NCBI RefSeq assembly: GCF_900105755.1
Contig: NZ_FNTQ01000001.1
Span: 3,658,001 to 3,722,000, forward strand
From: Streptomyces sp. Ag109_O5-10
Lineage (GTDB): Bacteria > Actinomycetota > Actinomycetes > Streptomycetales > Streptomycetaceae
Direction: 5' to 3'
Length of the DNA stretch: 64,000 bases
The translations under genes and the position numbers were made by a program. This document shows positions 15,681 to 24,885 of the stretch, in pieces. Each line of letters starts with the position of its first letter. Position 1 is the stretch's first letter. Below the pieces are notes generated by a model that saw only the letters and a program-made list of their open reading frames with translations, was not told the origin of the DNA and made no database searches.

Positions 15681-17005
15681 GACGTCTTCTCCGCCCTCTC
15701 CATCTCCAGCTCGACCTCCGTGCCGCCGCCCGGCACGGACCGCAGCCGTGCGGTGCCACCGTGGCGTTCCATGCGGCCGATGACCGATTCTCTGACACCC
15801 ATGCGGTCGGCGGGTATCGAGTCGAGGTCGAAACCCGGACCGCGGTCGCGGACGGACACGAAGACCGTCCTTCCCTCGACTTCGGCGTAGACCTGGACGG
15901 CGCCGCCCTCGCCACCGTACTTGGCCGCGTTGACCATCGCCTCGCGCGCGGCCTGCATCTGCGCGCCCGTCCGCTCGTCGAGCGGGCAGTCCCCGACCAC
16001 GACGACCTCGATGGGGACCCCGTGCTTGTCCTCCACCTCCGCCGCGTTGCGCCGGACGGCGTCGGCGAGGGTGGCGGGTTCGTCGGCCTCGTCCTTGCCG
16101 GTGCCGTCGGGCTTGTAGAGCCAGGTGCGCAGGTCGCGCTCCTGGGCGCGGGCGAGACGGCGCACCTCGCCCGCGTTCTCCGCGTTGCGCTGGATCAGGG
16201 TGAGGGTGTGCAGCACGGAGTCGTGGACATGGGCGGCGACCTCGGCACGCTCCTGGGCGCGGATGCGCATCAGCCGCTCCTCGGAGAGATCCTGGGTCAT
16301 CCGGACCAGGTACGGACCGGCGAGCAGCGTGATGCCGACGAGCACGGCGAGGGCCGCCTGGAGCACCGCGCCGATGTGCGCGGCGGAGCCCTGCATGACG
16401 AAGACGCCCGAGACACCCGCGGTGACGAGCAGGACACCGACGCCCGCGCGCAACAGGCTGAGCGTGCGGCGCCGGCTGCCGACCTCGACCCAGCGCGCCC
16501 GGCGGGCGTTGTCGGCCTGGCGCCAGACCAGGGCGACACCGGCCGCGACCAGGACCGCGGGAACGAGGTAGGCCTTGGCGCCGCTGGTCAGGTTGACGCT
16601 GCCCACGAACACCACGGACACGACGACCATGAGGAGCAGGGCGACGATCTGGCCCTTGTCGGGCTTGCGGGCGACGAGTCTGCGGCGGCCGTCCGCCGAG
16701 GTCTCGGTGGCGACCAGGGACGGCGGCTTCTGCCCGCCGACCCCGCCGACGCCGAGCGGCACGAAGAACCAGAACGCGGCGTACAGCAGGGCGCCGAGGC
16801 CGTTGGCCATGAAGAGGCCGACGAAGACGAGCCGCACCCAGACGACGGGCAGGCCGAGATGCCCGGCCAGGCCCCGCGCCACTCCGCCGAGCCAGCGGCC
16901 GTCGCTGCTGCGGTAGAGCTTGCGCGGCGGCCGCGGGTCGTCGAGTGGCACTGCTGCGGCTTCCGGCATGCCATCGATGTTCACACGCCCGCCGTGGTGG
17001 AGCAT
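15677..17005 (-). CDS. PspC-domain sensor histidine kinase
   Basis: About 442 residues. An N-terminal PspC domain (RKLYRSSDGRWLGGVARGLA and following) carries two membrane helices. Several more helices follow, then a HisKA_3-type H-box (HVHDSVLHTLTLIQ) and an HATPase domain (AREAMVNAAKYGG, DRGPGFDLDSI, GGGTEVELEM). A PspC domain fused to a kinase is a Streptomyces arrangement that suggests direct sensing of membrane or wall stress. The stop overlaps the response regulator start by 4 bp. The start is uncertain: ATG 17005, GTG 16984 and ATG 16969 (MPEAAAVP) are all in frame with no decisive ribosome site, and homologues I recall begin near MPEA. Confidence 0.85.
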   Translation of the reverse strand: MLHHGGRVNIDGMPEAAAVPLDDPRPPRKLYRSSDGRWLGGVARGLAGHLGLPVVWVRLVFVGLFMANGLGALLYAAFWFFVPLGVGGVGGQKPPSLVATETSADGRRRLVARKPDKGQIVALLLMVVVSVVFVGSVNLTSGAKAYLVPAVLVAAGVALVWRQADNARRARWVEVGSRRRTLSLLRAGVGVLLVTAGVSGVFVMQGSAAHIGAVLQAALAVLVGITLLAGPYLVRMTQDLSEERLMRIRAQERAEVAAHVHDSVLHTLTLIQRNAENAGEVRRLARAQERDLRTWLYKPDGTGKDEADEPATLADAVRRNAAEVEDKHGVPIEVVVVGDCPLDERTGAQMQAAREAMVNAAKYGGEGGAVQVYAEVEGRTVFVSVRDRGPGFDLDSIPADRMGVRESVIGRMERHGGTARLRSVPGGGTEVELEMERAEKTS

Positions 17006-17188
17006 CAGGGTCGACCCCCGAGACTCCCCTGATCTTCGGATTTCCCCGCTGGTCCCCGGATTTCCCTGCGGGAAGTCCTCGCTTCCGGCCGTTCGAACGC
17101 TTCCCGGTCCGGCCTCGGGGCAGATCTCAGGGTTCGGCCAGGGTCATCCCGACTGCCGCTGCGGCCGCGGGACCGTCACCATTGACTC

Positions 17189-18613
17189 ATGACTGATCAC
17201 GAGCGCGCCGCGACGGGTCCGGGACCCGGCCCCGGCCCGCGCCCCGCCGCGGGTGCCGGGCCGTCGGATGCCGCGCCCGCCGCGGCGGAGACGGTCGCGA
17301 CGGGAGCCGACGCCACCCGCACCGGCGCGGAAGCCGCCGACGCGGCCTCTCCCCGGTTCCGGCGCGACCGCCGGCACAAGATGATCGCGGGCGTGTGCGC
17401 GGGGCTCGGGCGCCACACCGACCTGGACCCGGTGATCTTCCGCATCACCCTGGCCGTGCTGGCCGCGACCGGCGGCGTCGGTCTCCTCTTCTACGGCTTC
17501 GCCTGGCTCTTCGTGCCGTACGAGGACGACGAGGAGAACGAGGTCCGCAAGCTGCTGACCGGCCGGGTCGACGGGCAGGCCCTGGCGGCCGTGCTGTTCG
17601 CGCTGGTCGGCTGCGGAGTGCTGCTGACGATGATCAGGAACGGCCAGGTGCTGGCGTTCGCCGTCGTCCTCTCCCTGCTGCTGGCCGGCGCCGGATACTG
17701 GTCGCGGCGGCGCGGCGCCCCCGACCCCGACCCGCTGTCCGCGCAGGCCGTCGCCGACGCGCCGCCGGAGGCCCAGGCACCGCCGGTCGCCGTCTCCTAC
17801 CCCTCGTGGTGGCGGGACCCGATCGTCAAGGACGGCACGCATGTCGGGGGCACCGGCTACCTGTGGGGCCCGACCGATGTTCCGGGCCCGCAGGTGCCGG
17901 GGCTCGACTTCCGGCTGAGCACCCCCTGGGTCCACGGCCAGGGCGTCCGGGCCCGGCCGGGCCCGCCTCCGAAGCCGCGCGGGCCGCGCTGGATCAGCGG
18001 CTGGATCTTCCTGTTCGCGCTGCTGGCGGGCGGCCTGGGCACGGGACTGACCTGGGACGCGCACCCGCTGGGCACCAGCCTCCAGGCCGGTCTGGCCTGC
18101 GCGCTGATCGTGTTCGGGCTGGGGACGGCGCTCAGCTCGTTCCTGGGACGCACGGGGGCCGGCTCGCTGTTCCTCGCCCTGCTCACGGCGGCCCTGCTGG
18201 CGGCCGCGACGGCCCTGCCGTCGAACATCAGCACCCACTGGACACGGGCGTCCTGGACACCCGCCACCGCGGCGGAGGTGTCGCCTGCGTACGACCTCGG
18301 GACGGGCGTGGCCACACTGGACCTGACGCACATACGCATCGCCCGGGGGCGGACGGTGTCGACCTCCGCCGAGGTGGGCGCGGGCCGGTTGAAGATCGTG
18401 GTGCCGGCGGACGTGACCGTGCGGATGAGCGTCGACGTGGGAGTGGGCGACATCCGGTTGCCCGGTGAGGACAAGAAGGACGTGGACGTGGAGCCGGGCA
18501 GGCACAAGAACGTGACGCTGCCGCCGGCGGGCGGCGTGAAGAACGCGGGGACGCTCGATCTGGATCTCCAGGTCGGCGCGGGACAGGTGGAGGTGGCCCG
18601 TGGTGCGGCATGA
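17189..18613 (+). CDS. PspC-domain, LiaF-like membrane protein
   Basis: 474 residues. After a Gly/Pro/Ala-rich cytoplasmic stretch comes a PspC domain (FRRDRRHKMIAGVCAGLGRHTDLDP and two helices, about 52-115). Several membrane helices follow, with a C-terminal LiaF/DUF2154-like beta domain (TVSTSAEVGAGRLKIVVPAD and VGVGDIRLPGE). In LiaFSR systems LiaF restrains the kinase, so this is a likely partner of the divergent histidine kinase. It overlaps the next small gene by 14 bp. The 183-bp divergent gap contains two related GGATTTCCC blocks (about 17037-17070), a possible operator. Confidence 0.8.
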   Translation: MTDHERAATGPGPGPGPRPAAGAGPSDAAPAAAETVATGADATRTGAEAADAASPRFRRDRRHKMIAGVCAGLGRHTDLDPVIFRITLAVLAATGGVGLLFYGFAWLFVPYEDDEENEVRKLLTGRVDGQALAAVLFALVGCGVLLTMIRNGQVLAFAVVLSLLLAGAGYWSRRRGAPDPDPLSAQAVADAPPEAQAPPVAVSYPSWWRDPIVKDGTHVGGTGYLWGPTDVPGPQVPGLDFRLSTPWVHGQGVRARPGPPPKPRGPRWISGWIFLFALLAGGLGTGLTWDAHPLGTSLQAGLACALIVFGLGTALSSFLGRTGAGSLFLALLTAALLAAATALPSNISTHWTRASWTPATAAEVSPAYDLGTGVATLDLTHIRIARGRTVSTSAEVGAGRLKIVVPADVTVRMSVDVGVGDIRLPGEDKKDVDVEPGRHKNVTLPPAGGVKNAGTLDLDLQVGAGQVEVARGAA

Positions 18614-18809
18614 GTTCCAGCCCGGACGGCTGGTCGTCGGTGTCTTCCTGACGGCGGCGGGGGTCGCCTACGCCGGTGACGCGGGCGGCTGGTGGCACAC
18701 CGAGTGGTTCGCGGTCATCCCCGTGACGGTGGCCGGCCTCTTCCTCGCAGGGGTGGCCGCGGCGCTGACCCGGGCGATACGCAGGCGCCGCGGCACACAG
18801 GAGAGCTAG
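18600..18809 (+). CDS. small two-helix membrane protein
   Basis: 69 residues with two membrane segments (GRLVVGVFLTAAGVAYAGDA and WFAVIPVTVAGLFLAGVAAAL) and a basic tail (RAIRRRRG). The GTG start lies 14 bp inside the end of the PspC/LiaF-like gene, so it is translationally coupled and probably part of the same membrane-stress complex, perhaps a LiaI-like partner. It is followed 8 bp later by a MITE-like element. Confidence 0.75.
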   Translation: MVRHEFQPGRLVVGVFLTAAGVAYAGDAGGWWHTEWFAVIPVTVAGLFLAGVAAALTRAIRRRRGTQES

Positions 18810-18817
18810 GGAGCCGG

Positions 18818-18988
18818 CTAGTGCCGCGGCAGGCAACGTTTGCCCGTCAAGGAGCGGCGTCCGGTGCGTGCTCTCGGCGTGCCGGCCGGAAGTCCTCGTA
18901 CTGGATGTACTTGGGCTTTTTCGGCTGGTGCGGCGAGAGTGCGTGCCGGGCGTCGTGACGGGGCGAACGTCGCCTGTTGCGGCACTAG
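18818..18988. mobile_element. 171-bp MITE-like element with 23-bp terminal inverted repeats
   Basis: The two ends are inverted copies matching at 20 of 23 positions, each beginning with CTAGTGCCGC. CTAG lies at both extremes (18818-18821, 18985-18988), which suggests a CTAG or TA target duplication. No transposase is coded; the interior is short and non-coding. The right end coincides with the TAG stop of the DoxX gene (18985-18987). I recall similar sequences repeated in other Streptomyces genomes, probably moved by an IS5-type transposase in trans. Confidence 0.7.
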
Positions 18989-19524
18989 AGGCCCAGCGAA
19001 GCCCGAGCCGAGCGGTGCCGGCGTCGGGCGCGGAGCATCGCGTCCAGCGAGAGGTAGGGGGCACCGGCCAGCACCAGGGGCAGCCAGGCCATCAGGTAGG
19101 CGAGGTCGTTGCCGTAGTAGTACGGGGAGTTGGCCCAGCTGATGGTCAGCCAGAGGCTGAGTGAGATCAGTGCGCCGCCTAGCGCGGCCAGCCGGGCCAG
19201 CAGGCCGAAGAGCGTGCCGAGGCCGACGGCGAGCTCACCGATGGCGATCGCGGTGCCGAAGCCGACGGGGTTCTTCAGGGCCAGGTCGACCAGGGCCGGG
19301 ATCGCGGCGGAGTCGCGGACGGCGCGCATGGTGTCGCCGATGGACCCGGAGCCGCCGGATTTGAGGAAGGCGCTGTCGGTCAGTTTGTCCAGGCCGGCGT
19401 AGATGAAGGTGACGCCCAGGAAGATCCGCAGGGGAAGGAGGGCGTAGTGGGTGGCGGTGTCCCGCAGACCGCGGTCGCCGTCGAGGTACGGAGTGTGCGT
19501 GTCCGAACGAGTGCCGTGAGTCAT
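18985..19524 (-). CDS. DoxX-family membrane protein
   Basis: 179 residues with four membrane segments. Early DoxX signatures are seen (LLPLRIFLGVTFIYAGLDKL, then AIAIGELAVGLGTLFGLLARLAAL, quoted in part). DoxX proteins are linked to thiol and oxidative-stress complexes in actinobacteria, but the exact role here is unknown. The ATG at 19524 (MTHGTRSD) is preferred over upstream in-frame starts because similarity begins there and GAGAGGCGG precedes it. The TAG stop lies in the CTAG at the right end of the MITE-like element, so the element inserted exactly at the 3' end without changing the protein. Confidence 0.8.
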   Translation of the reverse strand: MTHGTRSDTHTPYLDGDRGLRDTATHYALLPLRIFLGVTFIYAGLDKLTDSAFLKSGGSGSIGDTMRAVRDSAAIPALVDLALKNPVGFGTAIAIGELAVGLGTLFGLLARLAALGGALISLSLWLTISWANSPYYYGNDLAYLMAWLPLVLAGAPYLSLDAMLRARRRHRSARASLGL

Positions 19525-19726
19525 CGCCAGTAGCCGCCTCTCGCCGCAGGAACCGGGCCCCTTAACAGACCATACGTACGACGATGGCGGTCGGCTCAAT
19601 CCTCTCCCGGACGTTTTTCCGAATTTCGGCCGGACTGAGACACCCGGGAGGGTGGAGAAAGGTGGGCAAGAAGGGCCTGGGGGTGGGCTCGGCCGGTTCC
19701 GCTCCGCCCTTCGCCGAGCGGTCGGC

Positions 19727-21037
19727 TCACTCCGTCACCTCGACCACGCACCGGTTGGTCGCCACTCCGGCCGCCGTCACCACCTGGACCTCGACGGAGC
19801 CGGGTTCCACGTCGGCCGGGACGGGGACGGTCAGGACGTGGTCCGTGGGATTGCTGAAGCCGCCGGTGACGGGGACCAGGGGGACGTGGACGTTGACGGC
19901 GCCGATGCGGACCACCATGCGGGAGAGGCGGTCGGCGGTCTGGGCACCGGGCGGGACGAAGCCGGTGCCGCGGATCTCGATGTCGTCGCCCGTGCGGATC
20001 GGGGCGTCCAGGTCACCGGCCTCGCGGGCCCGGACGACGGAGAGGATCACCGGGCGGCCGCCCTCGGCGTACTTGCCGGCCAGGTAGGTCGCGGCGGAGA
20101 TCAGGACCACCGTCGCGAGGCCCCAGGGCAGGTCGGGGAGCTGGTCGGGACGGCGGGCCAGCCGTACGGCGGCGAAGACCAGGGCGACGGCGCTGATGAC
20201 GGCGTACTGGATGTCGGCGAAGGTGCCGCGGCCGGAGTCGTCGGTGAGCAGGTCGGCTGCGCGGGGGCGGTGGGCGCGCACCTTCTGCAGGCGCTGGCCG
20301 GCGATGCGCAGGCCGACCACTCGGCGCACCAGGACGGCGATGCCGCAGACCACGGCGAGGACGGTGACCGCCCCGGCGCCGCGGGCGAGGTCGAGGCCGG
20401 AGATGAGGGCGTCACGCTCGGCGGGAGAGGAGGCGGCGGCCAGGCGGCCGGCCAGGACGAGGACGGCGTAGGCGACGAAGAGGACCCAGGAGGCGGCGAC
20501 GGTGCGGGAGGTGGACATGCGGTTGTCCTCGCCGATGACGGGAGCGAGGACGCCGCCGCGCGAGCGGTGGAACCAGGAGGCGGCGGTGAGGGCGAGGGCC
20601 ACGAGCAGGGCGGCGAGCAGTCCGGCGGTGCGGGCGCTGGTCCAGCCCGCGCCGACGGCGGTGAGGGCCTGGGTGAGGAGCATGATCACGACGGCGGCCC
20701 AGACGGTGCACACGGTGCGCAGCCACAGGCGGGCGAGCCAGGCCTCGCCCTCGGCGCGGCCGCGTTCGGCGACCACCCCGGCGGACTGGGCGAGTTCCTC
20801 GGAGACCCACTGACGGGAGGCGGAGGCCGAGTGGGCCACCGCCGCGGGCAGCCCCTGCCCGGCCGCGAACTCCTCCCGCTTGAGGAGGAATTCCGCGACC
20901 GCCCGCCGGTGTCCCTCGCGTGCCCCGCGCGGGCAGTCCCCGCACGCGCAGCCGCCACCGTGGGCACCCGAACCGGCGCCCTGCCTCGCCTCCTGCACCG
21001 CCACGCCCGACGCCTGCCTTCCCCACGCCCGGGGCAC
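19727..21037 (-). CDS. polytopic membrane protein with C-terminal IPT/TIG-like domain
   Basis: Up to 436 residues. A short CACGDC motif near residue 30 comes before about six membrane segments spread over residues 105-330, such as WAAVVIMLLTQALTAVGAG and AVTVLAVVCGIAVLVRRVV. The C-terminal 110 residues are beta-rich (GDDIEIRGTGFVPPGAQ, VPVPADVEPGSVEVQVVTA) and look like an IPT/TIG fold. I do not recognise a characterised family. GTG 21037 follows GGAGGG at 11 nt; the start remains uncertain. It diverges from the DUF4429 gene at 21193. Confidence 0.7.
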   Translation of the reverse strand: MPRAWGRQASGVAVQEARQGAGSGAHGGGCACGDCPRGAREGHRRAVAEFLLKREEFAAGQGLPAAVAHSASASRQWVSEELAQSAGVVAERGRAEGEAWLARLWLRTVCTVWAAVVIMLLTQALTAVGAGWTSARTAGLLAALLVALALTAASWFHRSRGGVLAPVIGEDNRMSTSRTVAASWVLFVAYAVLVLAGRLAAASSPAERDALISGLDLARGAGAVTVLAVVCGIAVLVRRVVGLRIAGQRLQKVRAHRPRAADLLTDDSGRGTFADIQYAVISAVALVFAAVRLARRPDQLPDLPWGLATVVLISAATYLAGKYAEGGRPVILSVVRAREAGDLDAPIRTGDDIEIRGTGFVPPGAQTADRLSRMVVRIGAVNVHVPLVPVTGGFSNPTDHVLTVPVPADVEPGSVEVQVVTAAGVATNRCVVEVTE

Positions 21038-21192
21038 GACGCGCAGGGCCCTCCCCGGGGCCGGACGACGCCATGCAACTCCCTTGTGTCGAGAGCGAAT
21101 TGTGCCTTACGCCACGCGGTTCACGTTCAGTGGGCCGGTCACGGCGGGTGAAGATACGGCAGACGTGTTGACCCGGCTGCGAGAATTTCCCC

Positions 21193-22080
21193 ATGGCCGA
21201 GATCATCCAGCGGGACGGGACCTGGGCCTTCGACGGAAGCACGGTCCGGGTCACGCCGGGACGTCACCGGTCCGTGCCCCTGTTCCGGCAGACCTACGGG
21301 GAGATCGCCGTACCCCTGGAGGCGGTGGCGGGGGTGGCGTACGAGCCGGAGCGCAGGCGGGGGCTGCTGAGGATGCGGCTGCGCGAGGGTGCGGACCCAT
21401 TGCTGCAGGCGACCGGCGGGCGGTTGCCGGAGGCGGCGGATCCGTATCGGCTGGTGGTGGACGGGGACCGGTCGGGGGTGGCCGAGTACGTCGTGGCGGA
21501 GATCCGGCGGTCGCTGCTGCTGGACCAGGTCCCGCAGGAGCCGGCGCGGACCTATCTGCTGCCGGGGCCGCCGGTACCGGTGTCGGTGCGGTCCTCGGAC
21601 GGCACGGTGTCGTTCGACGGTACGCAGGTGCGCATCGACTGGGCCGACACCTCCGACCGGGTCAAGCGGGCCACCGGGCCCCGGATCATCGGCGTCGGCG
21701 ATCTGGTGCGGGTGGAGTGGCTGCCCAACTCCGGGTACGAGGACGGCTTCCTGCGGTTCGTGACCCGGGAGACGGTGTTCTCGAAGCTGCCGGCCGAGCG
21801 CGACCCGTACGCCCTGGACCTGTGGGGCAGTGTCCGCCGCGACCTGCTGACGGCGCTGGTGGCGGCGGCGGTCACGGCCCGGCTGCCGCATCCGTCGACC
21901 CGGCCGGGCACGGAGTACCCCGACCGGGACCGGCCCCCGGTGACCGTGCCGCGCCAGTCGGCCGACCACCACGACGTCCTGCTGCGCAGGCTCCGGGAGC
22001 TGGGCGACCTGCACCGCGACGGCGTCCTCACGGACGAGGAGTTCGCCCTGACGAAGGCGGCCGTACTGCGCAGCTTCTGA
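21193..22080 (+). CDS. DUF4429 tandem-domain protein with SHOCT-like tail
   Basis: 295 residues. Two copies of a DUF4429-like domain are visible: GTWAFDGSTVRVTPG near residue 9 and GTVSFDGTQVRIDWAD near 137. A SHOCT-like C-terminal helix follows (LLRRLRELGDLHRDGVLTDEEF quoted in part; it ends KAAVLRSF). SHOCT tails occur in many bacterial membrane-associated proteins. There is no membrane segment. The function of the family is unknown. ATG 21193 has no Shine-Dalgarno; a GAGAAT hexamer at 21181-21186 may make the message leaderless. Confidence 0.75.
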   Translation: MAEIIQRDGTWAFDGSTVRVTPGRHRSVPLFRQTYGEIAVPLEAVAGVAYEPERRRGLLRMRLREGADPLLQATGGRLPEAADPYRLVVDGDRSGVAEYVVAEIRRSLLLDQVPQEPARTYLLPGPPVPVSVRSSDGTVSFDGTQVRIDWADTSDRVKRATGPRIIGVGDLVRVEWLPNSGYEDGFLRFVTRETVFSKLPAERDPYALDLWGSVRRDLLTALVAAAVTARLPHPSTRPGTEYPDRDRPPVTVPRQSADHHDVLLRRLRELGDLHRDGVLTDEEFALTKAAVLRSF

Positions 22081-22217
22081 GCCGGCGGCCCAGCAGCTCC
22101 CGAAGGGGCGCGGGGCCGTATCCGGTATGCGCATCCGATATGCGGCTGCCGCCGCGCGGGCGCGGCCGGCCACGACGGCGCCGCGGACGAACGGATCTCG
22201 GCCCTTCCGGCGAAGCG

Positions 22218-23012
22218 CTAGCTGAGCAGGTCCGGTTCGCTGCGGCTGATGTCCTGCCACAGGGGCTGGTAGTTGATCCAGGCCACCAGGTCACCCCCGA
22301 GCTGCTCCCGGGTGGCGACGGCGAGCTTGTGGTCGATGAGCAGGGGCCGGCCGGCCGCCTTCGCGGTCAGCTGGACCTGGGCGGACTTCTCCATCGACAG
22401 GAACCACCAGGCCGCCGCGTCCACCGAGTCGCCGACGGTCAGCAACCCGTGGTTGCGCAGCACCAGCGCCTTGCGGGAGCCGAGGGCGGCGGCGATCCGG
22501 CGGCCTTCCTCGGCGTCGACCGCGACGCCGGTGTAGGCGTCGTAGAGGGCGTGGTCCTCGTAGAAGGCGCAGCTCTCCTGGCTGATCGGGTCGAGCAGGT
22601 CGCCGAGGGCGGACAGGGCGCGGCCGTGCACGGAGTGGCAGTGGGCGACGGCGACGACGTCCGGGCGGGCCGCGTGCACCTGGGCGTGGACGGTGAAGGC
22701 GGCCTGGTTGACGTGGTAGCGGCCCTCGATCACCTGGCCGTCCTCGTTGGCCAGGACCAGGTCGCCGACGGTGACGTGCTTGAACGGCATGCCGAAGGGG
22801 TTGACCCAGAAGCAGTTCGAGTACTCGGGGTCGCGGGCGGTGATGTGTCCGGAGACGCCGTCCTCCAGTCCGGCCCGGCCGAAGATCCGCAGCGCTCCGG
22901 CGAGCCGCTCCTTGCGATGCCGGCGCTCGTCGTCGAGCGAGTCGTACATCGGCGGCATCGCGAACTGGAGCTGGTCGGTGGGGAGCGGAAGGGGCGGGGT
23001 CGGCCCGTGCAT
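22218..23012 (-). CDS. class II aldolase/adducin family protein
   Basis: 264 residues. The zinc-binding His pair HCHS, the upstream SGHITARDP phosphate-loop region and the later RNHGLLTVG strand (third His) are the signatures of the class II aldolase/adducin fold. Family members split phosphorylated sugars (fuculose- or ribulose-phosphate) by retro-aldol chemistry or epimerise them; the substrate here cannot be told. ATG 23012 follows GGAGG at about 5 nt. The gene stands downstream of guaA on the same strand but is separated from it by a strong terminator, so it is probably transcribed on its own. Confidence 0.85.
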   Translation of the reverse strand: MHGPTPPLPLPTDQLQFAMPPMYDSLDDERRHRKERLAGALRIFGRAGLEDGVSGHITARDPEYSNCFWVNPFGMPFKHVTVGDLVLANEDGQVIEGRYHVNQAAFTVHAQVHAARPDVVAVAHCHSVHGRALSALGDLLDPISQESCAFYEDHALYDAYTGVAVDAEEGRRIAAALGSRKALVLRNHGLLTVGDSVDAAAWWFLSMEKSAQVQLTAKAAGRPLLIDHKLAVATREQLGGDLVAWINYQPLWQDISRSEPDLLS

Positions 23013-23159
23013 AGGTCCTCCAGCACTGGGTTTGCGTTACGGCCGGAAGTTACCGCCGGTCAGCGCAGGAAAACAGAGCTGTTCTGTAAAGATGACGCGC
23101 GCGAGCAGATCGCGACAGAAGAGGTCGGGAACCGACAGCCGCGTGGTCGCTGCTGCACA

Positions 23160-23203
23160 TGACGAAGAGGTGGCACAGCCGGCGCCGTACCACCTCTTCA
23201 TCA
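23160..23203 (-). terminator. intrinsic terminator of guaA
   Basis: A 14-bp stem with one mismatch (23160-23173 with 23190-23203) and a 16-nt loop begins 3 bp beyond the guaA stop (23207-23209). Confidence 0.75.
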
Positions 23204-23206
23204 GGG

Positions 23207-24787
23207 CTACTCCCACTCGATGGTGCCCGGCGGCTTGGAGGTGACGTCGAGGACGACCCGGTTGACGTCGCGGACCTCGTTGGTGATCCGGGTGGAGATC
23301 TTCGCGAGGACCTCGTACGGCAGGCGGGACCAGTCGGCCGTCATGGCGTCCTCGGAGGAGACCGGGCGCAGCACGATCGGGTGGCCGTAGGTGCGGCCGT
23401 CGCCCTGGACGCCGACGCTGCGGACGTCCGCGAGCAGGACCACCGGACACTGCCAGATGTCCCGGTCGAGGCCGGCCGCGGTCAGCTCCTCGCGGGCGAT
23501 CGCGTCCGCCTCGCGGAGCAGGTCCAGGCGTTCCTTGGTGACCTCGCCGACGATCCGGATGCCGAGACCCGGGCCGGGGAACGGCTGGCGCTGGACGATC
23601 TCGTCCGGCAGGCCGAGCTCCTGGCCGACCATGCGGACCTCGTCCTTGAAGAGCTTGCGGAGCGGCTCGACGAGCTTGAACTCCAGGTCCTCGGGGAGGC
23701 CGCCGACGTTGTGGTGCGACTTGATGTTCGCGGTGCCGGTGCCGCCGCCGGACTCCACCACGTCCGGGTAGAGGGTGCCCTGGACCAGGAACTCCACGGC
23801 CGGGCCGGCGTCGGCGATGATCTCGGCCTGGGCCTGCTCGAAGACCCGGATGAACTCGCGGCCGATGATCTTCCGCTTCTGCTCCGGGTCGGAGACGCCG
23901 GCGAGGGCGTCGAGGAAGCGGGCCTCCGCGTCCACGACCTTCAGCTGGACGCCGGTCGCGGCGACGAAGTCCTTCTCGACCTGCTCGGTCTCGCCCTTGC
24001 GCATCAGGCCGTGGTCGACGTACACGCAGGTCAGCTGGGAGCCGATGGCCTTCTGGACGAGGGCGGCGGCCACCGCCGAGTCGACGCCGCCGGACAGGCC
24101 GCAGATGGCGCGCTTGTCGCCGACCAGTTCGCGGATCGCGGCGACCTGCTCGTCGATCACGTTGCCGGTGGTCCAGGTGGGCTTGAGGCCCGCGCCCCGG
24201 TAGAGGAAGTGCTCCAGGACCTGCTGGCCGTGCGTGGAGTGCATGACCTCGGGGTGGTACTGGACGCCGTAGAGCTTCTGCTCGTCGTTCTCGAAGGCGG
24301 CGACCGGGACGACGTCCGTGGACGCGCTGACGGTGAAGCCCTCGGGGGCGGCGGAGCAGGCGTCGCCGTGCGACATCCACACGTGCTGCTCGGCGGGGGT
24401 GCCCTCGAACAGGGTGGAGGACGCCTTGGAGACGTGCAGGTCGGTGCGGCCGTACTCGCGGGCGCCGGTGTTGTCGACGGTGCCGCCGAGGACCTGCGCC
24501 ATCAGCTGGAAGCCGTAGCACATGCCGAAGATCGGGACGCCGGCCTCGAAGAGCTCGCGGTCCAGGCGGGGGGCGCCCTCCTCGTACACGGACGAGGGGC
24601 CGCCGGAGAGGATGATCGCCGCCGGGTTCTTGGCGAGCATCTCGGCGACCGGCATGGTGCTGGGCACGATCTCGCTGTAGACCCGGGCCTCGCGGACGCG
24701 GCGGGCGATGAGCTGGGCGTACTGCGCGCCGAAGTCGACGACCAGGACGGTGTCGGGAGCGGCGGCAGCGGGAGTCGCTGATGACAC
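23207..24787 (-). CDS. guaA: GMP synthase (glutamine-hydrolysing)
   Basis: 526 residues, the usual length. An N-terminal class I glutamine amidotransferase carries the nucleophile C90 in GMCYG and a catalytic HPE-type site in QYHPEV. The ATP pyrophosphatase domain has the P-loop SGGVDS. The C-terminal dimerisation domain ends RDVNRVVLDVTSKPPGTIEWE (quoted without its first residue of context). It converts XMP to GMP with glutamine and ATP in the cytoplasm. guaB3 and a ChoD-like oxidase lie elsewhere in this window, a neighbourhood also seen in Mycobacterium. ATG 24787 is the first start; a hairpin terminates the transcript. Confidence 0.97.
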   Translation of the reverse strand: MSSATPAAAAPDTVLVVDFGAQYAQLIARRVREARVYSEIVPSTMPVAEMLAKNPAAIILSGGPSSVYEEGAPRLDRELFEAGVPIFGMCYGFQLMAQVLGGTVDNTGAREYGRTDLHVSKASSTLFEGTPAEQHVWMSHGDACSAAPEGFTVSASTDVVPVAAFENDEQKLYGVQYHPEVMHSTHGQQVLEHFLYRGAGLKPTWTTGNVIDEQVAAIRELVGDKRAICGLSGGVDSAVAAALVQKAIGSQLTCVYVDHGLMRKGETEQVEKDFVAATGVQLKVVDAEARFLDALAGVSDPEQKRKIIGREFIRVFEQAQAEIIADAGPAVEFLVQGTLYPDVVESGGGTGTANIKSHHNVGGLPEDLEFKLVEPLRKLFKDEVRMVGQELGLPDEIVQRQPFPGPGLGIRIVGEVTKERLDLLREADAIAREELTAAGLDRDIWQCPVVLLADVRSVGVQGDGRTYGHPIVLRPVSSEDAMTADWSRLPYEVLAKISTRITNEVRDVNRVVLDVTSKPPGTIEWE

Positions 24788-24885
24788 GGGGTGCCTTCCG
24801 GCGGTCGGGCGGGGGTCTGTGGTTACCGATTCTAACGGGGCAGGCGCGGGGCACCTCCCCGTAGTGCTGTGGCATACTCGCCCCC

